The translations under genes were made by a program, and so were the position numbers. A stretch of DNA of 64,000 nucleotides from Nannochloropsis oceanica (Eukaryota; Sar; Eustigmatophyceae; Eustigmatales; Monodopsidaceae), in the NCBI GenBank assembly GCA_004519485.1, contig CP038134.1, forward strand, positions 1,054,001-1,118,000, given 5' to 3'. The notes beneath the pieces are model-generated. The model searched no databases. It saw only the letters and a list, made by a program, of their open reading frames with translations, and had not been told where the DNA came from. Positions 19,401 to 30,332 of this stretch are shown one piece after another (position 1 is the first letter of the stretch; each line of letters opens with the position of its first letter).

Positions 19401-22400
19401 AAGGCAGGGCGGGAGGGAGAGGGAAAACGAGAGGGAGGGAGAAAGACAGGGAGGGGGGGGGGAGGGAGGGAGGGAGGGAGGGGGGGGACGCACCTAGCAT
19501 GGCCAGGATGCCCCCGGGCTTGCCTTCGATGAGATCGAGGCAGTCCTATGAGCGAGGGGGGGGGGGGGGGGCCGTAAAGGAGGGAGGAAGGTGGCTTTGA
19601 TGAGTGCATGAGGAGAAATAGAGGGAATGGGGGAGGGAGGGAAGGAGCGAGGGAGGGAGAGAGGGAGGGAGGGAGGGCAGAGGTACCTGGTTATCCGGGT
19701 AGTCTATGAAGGACCACACGATGGCCTCGCGCTCGTACTCGGCTTGCTCCATCTTGAACACAAAGCTGTTGAACTGCTGCTGCAGTTTTTCTGTAGAAGC
19801 AGGCAGGGAGGGAGGGAGTGTGGAAGGGAGGGAGGGAGGGAGGGAGGCCGGGGTAGGAGGCTGTGTGAGAACAACGGTCTTCCTGGATACTTAGCTTCCT
19901 TCCTCCCTCCCTCCCTCCCTCCTTCCTTCCCTCCCTCCCTTACCGTTGGTATAGTTGATGCAGAGCTGCTCGAAACTGTTGTGCGCAAAGCACTCAAACC
20001 CAAAGATATCCAACACCGAGATAGTGCACCGCGAGCCCTGGGAGGGAGGGAGGGAGGGAGGGAGGGAGGAAGGGAGGGAGGTAGGGAGGGAGGGAGGAGG
20101 GGGAGGAGGGGGAGGAGGGGTTGAGTGTTGGACACTTTTTGAAACTCGCGAATGTGAGGCTTCCGTTCTTCCCTCCTTCCCTTCCTCCTTCCCTTCCTCT
20201 TTGCGTACCTCCAGTTGAGTGGCGATGGAGGCATTGATCTGACGGACTAGGAAGGAGAAGAGGCGGCCATACCTATATGGGAAGGAGGCAGGGGAGAAAG
20301 AAGGCAGGGGGGGGGGGAGGGAGGGAGGAACGAAGGATGAGAGGGGGCACAGAGACAAAAGTGACCATGCAGCGATGAACACGGACTCGGGAGGGAGGGA
20401 GGGAGGGAGGGAGGGAGAAAGGGAGGGAGGGAGGGAGGGAGGGCCCACTCACAGAGCCTTTGCAAGGGCATCCTTAGCTTCCGCTGCCTGGGCCGGGCGA
20501 AGTCGGACAGTGAAAGACTCTCTCCGCGCTTCCACTACTCGTGTGGTGAGGGTCTCGGTGAGGTAGTCCTCAGGAACAGCGCAGAGAGAGGCGGCTGTGG
20601 CGAGGGCGGGAAGGGAGGAGGGGTCGATGCAGGCTCCCTCCTCGTCGGGAGTGGGAAGGAAGTTCACCTGAGGGGAGGGAGGGAGGGAGGGAGGGAGGGA
20701 GGGAGGGAGGGAGGGAGGGTGTGGGTTGAGTGTTGCCATGTGCTCTCTCGCTCATTCGCTCCCTTGCTCACTCTTCCCCTCAGCCACTCCCTCCCTCCCT
20801 CCTTCCTTCCTTCCCTCCCCCCCTCCCTCCCTCCCTCCCTTCCCTACCTGCCCGAGATGCAACAAGGCAGCGACCAGGGTCAAAACCTCGTCGATTAATG
20901 AGGAGGAAAAATCGAGGGTCTTCATGGCTCTGAGGGTAGCTCGGTATTCATCCCTATCGTCGACATCGCACAGCGTGTAGCAACCACCTGAGGTGCGGAG
21001 GGAGGGAGGGAGGGAGGGAGGGAGGTAGGGAGGGAAGGAGGGAGGGAGGGAGGGAGGGAGGGAGGGGGCGCGCAAAGGAAGACGATGAGAAGACCAAGCA
21101 CAGCCATTTTCCTCCCCTCTTTCCCTCCCTCCTTCCCTCCCTCCCTCCCTCCTTCCCTCCCTCCCTCCCTCCCTCCCTCCTCCCTCCCTCCCTTCCTTCC
21201 TCCTCACCTTGGTTCGTGTAGTGATACCCCTGGACGTCTTCCAAACGCCACCGCTGCCTCTCCTCCGCCGAGGCCCCGGCCAGCAGCTGGTAGAAGATGT
21301 GGAAATTACGCTCGTTCACGGCCTGAGTGGAGGGAGGGAGGGAGGGAAAGAGGGAAGGCGAGGGGGGGGTGGGAATGGAAGGAGGGGAGGGGGGGTGGGA
21401 AAGAGGGAATGAGAGAGGCAGGGGAGGGAGGGAGGAAAGGAGAGAGAGTAGAGAAGAGGGAAGGGGAGGGGCAAGGGGGAAGGGAGGGAGGGAGGGAGGA
21501 GAGGGACAGAGGGAGGCAGGGACGGAGGGAGACAGGGACGGAGGGAGGAGCACGTACTTGATGCGGCAAGCGCACTTTCTCCAGTAGATACGTTTCGATG
21601 GAGGCCCCTGTAGGAGTCGTGGAAGATGGTAAAGTCATCATTAGCCTGAGCTGCCCCTCCTTCCTTCCCTCCCTCCCTCCCTCCCTCCCTCCTGCGACTT
21701 GCCGAGGAGACGGCCCCGCTTATCGAAGTGCATCTCAATGTACTTCCCGAAGCGGCTGCTGTTGTCGTTACGGATGGTACGTGCATTCCCAAAGGCCTCC
21801 AGGATGGGATTCGATTGCAGCACCTGAGGGAGGGAGGAGGGAAAGGATAAAGGAAGGGAGGGAGGCAGGGTGGGAGATAGTAAGAGGAGAAATGTAATTC
21901 ACCCCATAAAATAGCGATCATCCCCTCCCTCCCTCCCTCCCTCCCTCCTTCCTTCCCTCCCTCCCTCCTTCCTTCCCTCCCCTCGTCATCGCTCCCCTTC
22001 GTCCTCACTTTGTTCATGACCGTCTCCGACGCGCCCTTTCCTCCCCCTCCTCCTCCTCCCTCTCCTCCTCCCCCTCCTCCTTCCTCCCAGGTGTCCCTCG
22101 GTGATGTAGAGGGAGCACTGACAGTAGTCAAGAAAGTCAAGACATGCTTAGTGCTCTCCGTCTTGCCTGCCCCGCTCTCCCCCGAGATGAGGATGGATTG
22201 ACAGCCACTGGAAGCGGAGGAGGAGGAGGAAGAGCGGGTGCTGGTGGCGGACGGGAGGGCGCGAATGGCCTTGAGTGGAGAGAGAGAGGGAGGGAGGGAG
22301 TACAATAATTGAATGGCTGTTGTTGATTTTCCGAGGACATCTCTTCCCCCCTTCCCTCCCTCCATCCCTATATCCACCCGCCCTTCTTTCCCTGCCTCCC

Positions 22401-23663
22401 TCCTTTCTTCCCTTCCCCTCTTCCTCCCTTCTCCTCACCTCCATCATGGCGCGGTAGGCTGCATCGGCTATGGAATATACGTGAGGAGGCAATGGGCCGG
22501 CTGTCTTGAGGCCTTGAGCCGTCAGCAGCCCCTGGTGAGCAAGGAGGGAGGGAGGGAGGGAGGGAGGGAGGGAGGGAGGGAGAGAGAGAAGGGGATAAGG
22601 AGAGCGGTAATTGACAGCGGAAAGGAGCTATGCCTGAATCGTTAGGCTCCTTTTGTCCCTCCATCCCTCCTTCCCTCCCTTCCTTCCTTTCGCCCTCGTT
22701 TCCCTTCCTAACTACCCACATACCTGCTCGTAATATGTAAGCAGCACGTCCTCCGTGTACACGCCTTGAAGGCGCTTGAAGGGATTGACGGCCAGGAGAA
22801 TGGGGCCTGGGGAGGGAGGAAGGGAGGGGGTGAGGGAGGAGGGGAGGGAGGGAGGGAGGGAGGGAGAGAGGGAGGGAGGGAGAGAGGGAGGGAGAGAGAG
22901 AGAAGTGAATGGTGGTACCAGTAATAAGGCCATGGAGCTCGTCCTACTCAAACATATCAGCTTACCATCCTCCCTTCTCTTTTTCTTTCCAATTTTTTCC
23001 TTCCTTTCCTCCCTCTCTCCCTCTTTCCCTCCCTCCCTACCAGTAAAGGTGTAGATCGCTCCCTCCTCAAACCGCTCCTGCAATGAATGCAGGATGGCAG
23101 GCTCATGCAGATGCGGCAACGTTATCAAATCTTGGACGAGAGAGACGTCTTCCCCATTGCGGAGTTTCAGGTCCGGGGCTTCAGTCTCGCCGGCAGCGAT
23201 CCTGAAGGGAGGGGAGAGAGTAGACATGAGTGCTGCAAGGAGCTTGTCATACAGATAGGACATTGCACGCATACACATGCAATATATTCATTGCATGCCA
23301 TACTGTTTTTCCTATCCCTCCTTCAGGCCACGCCTCGTGCTTTACTCACGAACCTGAACGTCGCCCTTCCTCCTTCCCGGCCCAGCAGCTCGATCTCCAG
23401 GTCATACTGCTGCCCTCCTTTGCCTCCACCACCATCCACGGGCCGCTGCAAAGGGCAGGTTGGTGAGAGAAAAATGTATTGTTAGTGTGTGCAATGGCGC
23501 ATGCGGTGCATGTGAGTCTTCTCGCTCCCCTGTCCTTTTGCCCTTCCCTCGGCCTGGGCCAGAGACACCCTCCATCACTCTCTCGTACCTTGGCCACCAC
23601 CGTGCCTTCCAACCACGTTTCAGGTCCGGCATCCGCCACCCATACCGAGGCGCCCACTTCCAT
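13401..23663 (-). CDS. Unconventional myosin heavy chain, six IQ motifs, coiled coil and PH-like tail
   Basis: Twenty-six exons totalling 5,940 nt (1,979 residues): 23663..23589, 23445..23354, 23201..23041, 22806..22724, 22531..22439, 22269..22009, 21823..21703, 21607..21558, 21322..21208, 20987..20848, 20667..20453, 20272..20209, 20037..19944, 19790..19687, 19545..19494, 19230..19130, 18964..18857, 18656..18435, 18305..18205, 18051..17802, 17701..17549, 17321..16848, 16683..16451, 16298..14149, 13970..13828, 13685..13401. Motor landmarks: P-loop [10 protein letters not shown] (~198), switch [11 protein letters not shown] (~274), switch [10 protein letters not shown] (~500), actin-binding-side [17 protein letters not shown] (~724), converter end GKSKVFLRK (~878). 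Six IQ-like repeats (first [14 protein letters not shown]) span ~886-1043, as in class V/XI lever arms. Coiled coil follows to ~1120, then low complexity, a PH-like fold (~1480-1700, split by a Ser/Gly-rich insert) and a final coiled coil. Loop 1 is poly-Gly. Probable role: actin-based cargo transport. The class is not assigned. Exon 16298..14149 might hide a further intron. Confidence 0.9.
21608..21702 (-). other. GC-AG intron in myosin (intron 7)
   Basis: The upstream exon ends CTCCTCG and the intron starts GCAAGT, the classic strong GC donor; the acceptor is CTACAG. The junction gives [14 protein letters not shown], the invariant myosin sequence, in phase. The overlapping GT (two bases later) breaks the frame. 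Confidence 0.85.
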
Positions 23664-24635
23664 GCTGCTGCGGGAGCGGCTGTGGCTGTTCGGTGTGGGC
23701 CCCTGTTTTATGTGTGTGGCAAGTGGGGGGGAGGCAAGCGTGAAGACGAAAGTTGAGTTGAACGGCGATTCGGGAAGGGAGACGCAAAGCAAAAAAGACA
23801 TGAGGACAAGACACAATGCACTGTATATAAAATGCCGATGAATGAGTGGATGTCATTTGTGTAACCAGTGTCTAAGTCGTGTTGTGACGTGCGCTCTGTT
23901 TGGCTGGCAAGGTGGCGTCGTTTCGAATTGCGATGACGATATGATGAGGAAAAAGACACCTCGAGACGTCACGAAGACCTTGGCATGTCGGAACGTAGAA
24001 GTCTAGATGTGTGGGTCTCGATAATGGGTACAAAAAGGGCTGAAACAGGGTGTCATCGCAAGCCACAAAAAACATATGTTGAGACAGACTTTGATCTGCC
24101 AGAGGGCGCCACAATCTCGATATTTAAAAGCAAGAAGTATAGTTACATCGACGCTTGTATGCTCCGATGGGTCGAGGGCTTTCATTTCACTCAAACGCGT
24201 GCATTCATGCCAGCGACTGGCAGAGAAGAAGATGGACAGAGCAAAACCTGTATAATTTTCTTTTGCTGGTCACATAATTCATTCTGGTTTGGCTTCCTGT
24301 ATCTCGGTAAGAGCTTTTGGTTTGTCACGCCCATTTTCAATCTGCTTTTCTTTCGCCGTATATATGTGGTTGAAAATCTGTCAACCTCATGTCTTTGTGC
24401 CGTGACCAGTCATGTCTTTGTGCCGTGACCAGGGGCACATCGATGCATAAGCCTTCATGATTTTCATTGCTTGATCAATCTCTCTCTGATTCACTTTTGC
24501 TCTTTCTATCCAGCATTCCCTTCCCCTTCAATGCACACAATGCACACCCACCGACACACACACACCACGCCAGAACACCCATCTATACAAATAAATCCCT
24601 GCCTTCCTTCGGCCCCTCCCTCCCGCCTCATAATC
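23664..24635. other. Intergenic stretch upstream of the myosin
   Basis: This lies between the myosin start and the stop of the next minus-strand gene. An open frame of 147 codons at 23985-24428 (plus) has no recognisable features. A 14-base sequence (CATGTCTTTGTGCC) occurs twice in tandem near 24388-24425. Confidence 0.5.
23824..23832 (-). promoter_or_regulatory. Candidate TATA element of the myosin gene
   Basis: On the minus strand the stretch reads TTTATATAC about 165 bases before the proposed ATG at 23663. Position and sequence suit a TATA box with a long 5' UTR. There is no independent support. Confidence 0.25.
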
Positions 24636-26428
24636 TCACACCTCGATCGGTTTCTTGAGCTCCGCATCCCCCCGCCACCACCGCAAGAACTCCTCCTCTT
24701 GGATATAACCGTCCCTGTTAACGTCCAGTGTCGTAACGGCTGCTTGTAATTCGTTGTGGGTCAGCTTACTCCCCAAGGAATGGCAGAGCCGAGCGAGCTC
24801 GGAGGTTGACAGACGTCCGTCTTGGTCTTCATCGAAATCTTGGAAGGTCTGCAGGGAGGGAGGAAGGGAGGGAGGGAGGGAGGGAGGGAGGAAGGGAGGG
24901 AGGAAGGGAGGGAGGGAGGGAGGGAGGGAGGGAGGGAGGGAGGGAGGGAGGGAGGGAGAGAGAGAAAAGGACAAATGAGAATGCCGGGATAGATGATGAG
25001 GCAAAAAAGCGCTAATCCAACAACACATGACAGGGAGAGAAAAGAGAATCCAGTACATCATGCTGCTGCTTTGAGGTTTTACGTACCTTACGCGCGTCGT
25101 CCTCCCTGGCTAAATCCCGACGGATGGACCGAAGCTTCATCCCCAAGGCAAATCCAACAAAGATCGTTACTACGCCCAAGACGCAGAGGATGATGCCAAT
25201 AACCAGGTGGAGGGTAGAGAACCAGAAGCCTAGCTCGATCTGAAGGACAAGAGGGGAGGGAAAGAAGGTGGGTAAGAGAATCATACAGAATCAGCGACGC
25301 GCGCAAAAAGGATGAAGATTACACTCACTCCCTCACTCCCGCCCTCACCGTGCCGAGGAAGCAATAGAACAACCCGCGTCCAGTCATGTATGTCAATATC
25401 TTCATATTCTCATTTAACCATCGAGAAACCTTTTTCGACACGAAGTTGGTACTGGTAGATGCCTCGAGCAGCATCATCGTTAGGCCGAAGATGGCAAGCC
25501 AAACCTGCAAGAGACAGGGGGAGGGAGGGTTGGACGGAAGAGAAAGTATGATTCACAAATACGTCGTTAATACTAAGGGGTGGACGACTACATGTCAACC
25601 TGTTCTTTTCTTATCTTACGCCTTTCCCCAAAACTCCACACACTCACTCTTCCATTCAATCAATCACTCCCTCACTCACTCACTCCCTACCTCCCTCCCT
25701 CCCTCCCTCCCTCCCTCACCTGGTTGATCGCCCCCACGACATTCAAGTCCAAGAGCTTGGAAGCGAAAGTCAGGCAGGCAATAATAGTAAGAGCCATGCC
25801 TAAGAACGGTCACATGGAAGAAGGAAGGAGAGCAGGAAAGATTTGAATGTAGAGTAATTTATCGCGCAGGCAGTATGCAGATAACACCAGCATAGTTTCC
25901 ACTCCTCTCTCCCTCCCCCATTCTTTCTTCCTCTCCTCCCTCTCCTTTCTACACGCACCAGTGAAGAAGCCAATAGTTTTCAGGGGAAGACATCCATCTC
26001 GACGAAGGGTCTCCAGCCACGTCATTTGCTTTACCTTCAAGGCGAATGATGGAGGGGAGTAGGGAGGGAGGGTTGATTGTGTGCTAGTGCAGGTGTAAGC
26101 ACTCGCAAGGTTGAAAGCACAGGTGAAAAAGGTGGACATTCACGATTTCTTTCGCAAGCATTCTCACAAATGAAACTAAGGAAAAAGAGGTTTATGCGCC
26201 CGCATGCATGGTAACAAGGGATATTGCGGGCCGTCGGACAATAAATGAACACCAGCAACCCCACATGGGCAAAGACACAGACATTCGTGCCTTAAGAGTG
26301 GGGAAAGGGCGAAATGTGGAATCTCCTGTCGCCGCTATACGTACCTTGGCTGAAGTGTTGGGTTTGTCCAGATTGCTGGCGCTTCCGGGACTGCCGGCCG
26401 CGACCTTTGTCTCTTCAGGGGCCATCAT
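24636..26428 (-). CDS. Four-span COPI-associated-type membrane protein with C-terminal EF-hand pair
   Basis: Six exons: 26428..26345, 26034..25959, 25799..25720, 25504..25349, 25239..25087, 24848..24636; 253 residues, all GT-AG and in phase. The start is the first of two adjacent ATGs (MMAPEETK). Four hydrophobic spans follow: LKTIGFFTGMALTIIACLTF, the INQVWLAIFGLTMMLLEA region, the segment around TGRGLFYCFLGTIELG, and LHLVIGIILCVLGVVTIFVG. The GRGLFYxFLG element and layout resemble the COPI-associated/TVP15 family of Golgi membrane proteins. The last exon adds two EF-hands: DFDEDQDGRLSTSEL and DVNRDGYIQEEEF, both with complete Asp/Glu ligand patterns. The likely location is Golgi or endosome membrane with the EF-hands in the cytosol, suggesting calcium-tuned vesicle traffic. 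The EF-hands are certain; the family match rests on pattern recall. Confidence 0.72.
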
Positions 26429-27018
26429 ACTTGCCTTGACTTGGAGATGGTGGCTGTGTGTTGCTGTAGTTGCTTTGGGAGGGTGAAAGAGTGACAGAAG
26501 TGAGTGCGGAGTAGGAATTCATCGTCCTGTCTGCTTCTGTCGAGTCCTTTCTTTGTGGTCGTGTAGTTTGTTCTACAGTATTGATATGTAGAACTAGAAC
26601 ATGAGCCCCACTTAAGAGTCTTTCTTCATCACAGTATCATACAACGTGCATGCGGACGGCATGGGTAAGGCTTAATATATCCAGGAAGGGTGCATGGTAT
26701 TTTGGGTTTGCATCGTGTGAAGTATTTTCAGTAGTTTAGTCACATTAGACCACCATAGTTGGGGGATGGGGATGGGGAGGTAGGTAGGAGTGGCACGTGA
26801 GCGGGAGTATAACGATCTCAAAAAGGACCGAGTATATTATAATCAGCTCATGAAAATAGGAGAGAAGGAAAGGGAGGGACATGGCCAAGAAAACTTTGGT
26901 AAATTATTTTTGTTAACGCAGGAGGAACAAATCTCGGGCAGTGTATATCATCGGTATGTTCAATATTTCTTTCTACAAAGTGGTATCAGTTCCTTCCTGT
27001 CTCTTGCATCCCCTTCGC
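26429..27018. other. Intergenic stretch
   Basis: Upstream region of the COPI-type gene and 3' UTR of the UBX gene. The only longish frame (26790-27545, plus) overlaps the UBX exons antisense and is rejected. No tetranucleotide tracts. Confidence 0.45.
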
Positions 27019-28803
27019 CTATTTATCTCTCCCGGAGGCGTGCAGCAGGGCTGGGTCAATCCACTCGATCGTATCCTGTAAAGAAGTGGAAAAAGAGACG
27101 TGACCATATTTCTGCAGTGGCTTTATTTTCGCGTCTCCCGCCGCTTTCATGTCTCGTTCTTGTCTCGTATCCTGATCCTCCCAGCCGATACTTTCCTGAA
27201 CTCCACAGCCCTCCTCCTCCTTCTCTTCCACCCTCTTTTTGCCTCCCTCTTACCTTGGGTACAGCAGCCCTACTTTCCCTTTGCCATTGCAACAACAGCG
27301 TCGCCGCGGGCGCCGTGAGCCCGCAGGCCTTGAGCGTCATGTTCATTATTGTCGACTTCCCCTCCCCTGCCGACAGACGTCGAGGCCCCATTCCCCCTAG
27401 ATTGAGGAGGACGAATTGCGGAGGGAGAGGTGCAAGGGAGAGGGCGGTGCGAAGGAGGGTAAAAACGTCCTTTAGAATTGGGAAAAGGGGAAAGATAAAA
27501 AAAAAAGTACGGATAAGAAAACAGGGATGTATGAAAATGCAGTAGCAGGAGAAACTACAAACCGAGATTCTTCACGATGACGTGATCATCTCTACCTTTT
27601 TTTTACCCTTCTCTCCCTCCTCCCTCTTCGTTCTCTTTCGCCTCCTCTTCCTCCTCCTTCCCCTCTGTTATCCTTTCTTCCCACCTCCCATCCCCAACCC
27701 CCACGCACCGCCACGTGCTCCCCCTCGTAAAAGCGGGCCGTCAAGATGGCGCCGTCCGGGAACTTAATCCGCAGGAGTAGCAGCAGGGTGGTCGGTACTG
27801 TTTTCGCTGTCGGTGGTTTAAGCGGGGGCTGATAGAGCTATAGGTGGAAAGGAGAGGGAGAGAGGATATGCTTGAGGCTTGGCGAGAACGTCAAGAGGAT
27901 AAAAATCGTAAAGTTGCCCCCATCGGAAATGTAGTCACATCCCTCCAAGCCACCATTCACTCCTTCTACCTGTCTATCGCTTTCCTTTAGTCATGGATTT
28001 CAATTACCTTTCCGCCATTCCTGCTGGCGTCACGCCTCTGCTTCCCCCGCCGCGATCGAAACTGCGAAAGCTCCTCCACACGTGCCCTTCGTGTCTGGTA
28101 CGCCTGTTGCAGCAATTGCCTGTCCACCGCCGGACTTACGTACTCGTCGACTTCATTCATTGCTGCTATATTTGTGATCGTCTCCCTCTCGTGGGTTTCT
28201 CCTCCTTTAGAACACGGTCGGCCCTGCTTTTCCATTTCCTCCTCTGCTGCATGTACTGCCTTCCGTCTGTCTGCAGTAGACGACGAGGGCATGAATGAAA
28301 TATGCCGGTCGAGTGGACGACGGATGCCGAGAGCATCTACCTCCGTCTCGCTTTCCAGAAGGGCTTGGGCAGCGGCTTCTAGCTTGGCAAGTGCTCGAAG
28401 TTCTTGCTCCTTCAATAGTCGGCCGAGGTCTTGGACTTTTAATGGGGGGGGGGTTGAGCGAGGAGGAGGGAGGGGACGTCCGGAAGCTGGAGAAGACGAT
28501 GATAAGGACGATGAAGAGGCAGTTGGAGGTGCCAGCGCATGGCTTTCGGTCGGCAAAGGGGAGAGGACGAGGACGAGGAGCACGAGGCCTACTCCGACGA
28601 GGAAGGGGAGGGGAAAGGACTCGGAAAGACGGGAGGCGAACGGGCAGCGGCACATTTGGCTTCTTCCGCCCGCCACAAGCATGTCTGTAATAAGGAGAGG
28701 GTGCAAAAGGAGGAGACACGTGAGTAGTGACCTTGTGAGACAACATGGGAGGGTTTGCGAATGCTTGGTCTTTGCGGAAAACGTCCGTTATGTTTGACGG
28801 CAT
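27019..28803 (-). CDS. UBX-domain protein (UBXD1/PUX-like)
   Basis: Exons from the 3' end are clear: 27075..27019, 27469..27254, 27837..27709, and a long exon ending at 28008. The first exon is probably 28803..28732 (MPSNITDVFRKDQAF). The second starts at 28684 after TTACAG, reading CLWRAEEAKCAAARSPP. The UBX fold is TLLLLLRIKFPDGAILTARF, EGEHVADVFTLLRTALSL, then QFVLLNLGG and TLKACGLTAPAATLLLQWQ. A helical, Glu/Arg-rich region (ALAKLEAAAQALLESETEVD) precedes it. UBX domains dock on p97/Cdc48, so a role as a segregase adaptor is likely. The reading frame between 28684 and about 28430 is not resolved. The exon 2 frame meets a stop near 28600 unless a ~50-base intron is removed, or the G10 homopolymer at ~28443-28452 has a miscounted base. 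Confidence 0.75.
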
Positions 28804-29372
28804 TGATTCAGGTCATCAGACGGCAAACATTGCAACCTCCAGCGCGATTTCATCACGACAAATAGTGCCTCATGTTTTCTGGTGCGGAGACATGTGATGG
28901 TGTTGCCGTGTTTTTGCGCCGGCAAGGGCATTGCGGTATGTGAGATTGGCATCAAGGATGTCAAAGTTGTGACAGAGTCTTAACCCGTGCCCGCGGTTCT
29001 CCGGATCGACTCCGGATCGACCATTGAAAGGCTTGGTCAGGTAGCAGAAGCCAGGCGTCACTCGTTACCGCTCGAAGCAAGGCTCCGAGTGAGGAAAGGA
29101 AAATGAAAAATAGTGAAGTTGAATTTTAGAAACCAAATACAGCTTGTAATTTTTCCTGCCTTATCGGTGGTTTCTTCTTTTCAATGTGTTTTTGCACACG
29201 TACACCTTTGGAATCGCGGTCCCTCCTTCCTCGCACTATTTCCCTTTAACTACTCTCGTACTATATGATTAGATTAGGCCGCGCTCTTCATCGCCGTCAT
29301 TGACTTTTGCACCCTATTCATTCCCTTACCATTCGATCGTGCCTCGCACCCTTCCCTCTCCTGACGAGCTCT
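28804..29372. other. Intergenic stretch
   Basis: Upstream of the UBX gene and downstream of the FoP gene. It contains a short tandem duplication (CTCCGGATCGA twice, near 28999-29020). No gene or RNA is supported. Confidence 0.4.
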
Positions 29373-30332
29373 TCATCCCTCCATGGGCGCCGTCTCTGCA
29401 TCCCCTCCCTCTGCCGATGCCGCTGCCCCAGTGGCCGGCATCGGTGCTGCGGTTGCTGCCGCTTTGTTCTTGGCCTCCCAATACGAATCCATCTCCGTGT
29501 CCAAGGAGGCCTTCTTCCGTTCTGCCTGAGCAATCTTCGGGTCGGGGCCCTTGCCCGCCTTGAAATGGTATTCGTCCATCTGTGCGTCCAAATCGTCCTT
29601 ATCCACCTTCTTCACAGCCCCTCCCCCCCCACGGCCACGACCCCCTCCTCGTCCACCACGGGTGCCCCGCCCACCAACGCCGCCGCGCCCTCCCCCCCGT
29701 CCACCCCGGCCAGCACTCCCACGGCCAGCCAGACCCACTCCTCGTCCCCCTCCACGTCCCACAATACGCCTACCTCGCTGCTGATGCTGCTGCTGTCGGT
29801 GTTGCTGGGATTGCTGCTGCTTGGGGAGGACGATCTGCACGGTCTGTCCCCGAAAAGCCGCTTGGGCCGCAATTCGCTTCTGTTGCTGGGAGGTCTGCGT
29901 CTGGATGCGGCGGCTGTCACGCGCTGCACCGCCCGTGAAGGCTGGTGCGATCTTGACGTGCAGGCGATTAAAACGATCGGAGAGAGTGCTGCTGTGCGGG
30001 GTAGGGAGGAGGGGGCTTAGTGCAGTGCAGCGGCCGCTGCTGCTGATGGTGCAGATGGTGATCATGATGACGCCCTTCACTTGGTCTTATTTCCAAAGGA
30101 GTGTCATGAACTCTACGAAAGGTCCCGTAAAACACGTGTTTGCATCTTACTCGTTGGTACCATGTGCAGCCAGAATGCTGTGCTCCCTAGAGCTCGTGAT
30201 AGAAAAGGGAGGGCGGGAAGGAACAAGGAGGAAGGAGAGAGGGGGCTGCACGTACCTGGGAGCTGGGGCAGCAGGGGTACTAGCGACGCCCGCGTTACGA
30301 GCCCCACTACCGCGGCCACCAAAGAGGACCAT
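29373..30332 (-). CDS. FoP-domain RGG protein (CHTOP/ALY-like, no RRM)
   Basis: Two exons, 30332..30256 and 29991..29373, 231 residues, phase-2 intron. It starts MVLFGGRGSGARN. A basic N-terminal part (SDRFNRLHVKIAPAF) leads to a Gln-rich stretch and then an RGG/GRGG block (~120-170). It ends with DDLDAQMDEYHFKAGK and ASLDTEMDSYWEAK. These paired LDxxMDxY-type motifs are the signature of the FoP (Friend-of-PRMT1) duplication found in CHTOP and the ALY/REF family. There is no RRM, so CHTOP is the closer parallel. Likely role: nuclear mRNA export or chromatin-bound RNA work, with arginine methylation of the RGG block expected. The motif is seen; the role is inferred from the family. Confidence 0.75.

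Noticed and set aside
23985-24428. 147-codon plus-strand frame between two minus-strand genes
   Set aside because: Hydrophobic end but no family resemblance and no splice partners; probably chance in AT-richer sequence.
28174-28797. 207-codon open frame on the plus strand
   Set aside because: Antisense to the UBX gene; no recognisable features of its own.
29307-30020. 237-codon open frame on the plus strand
   Set aside because: It lies antisense to the FoP gene exon 2. Its Ser/Pro-rich sequence is the complement of the RGG block.
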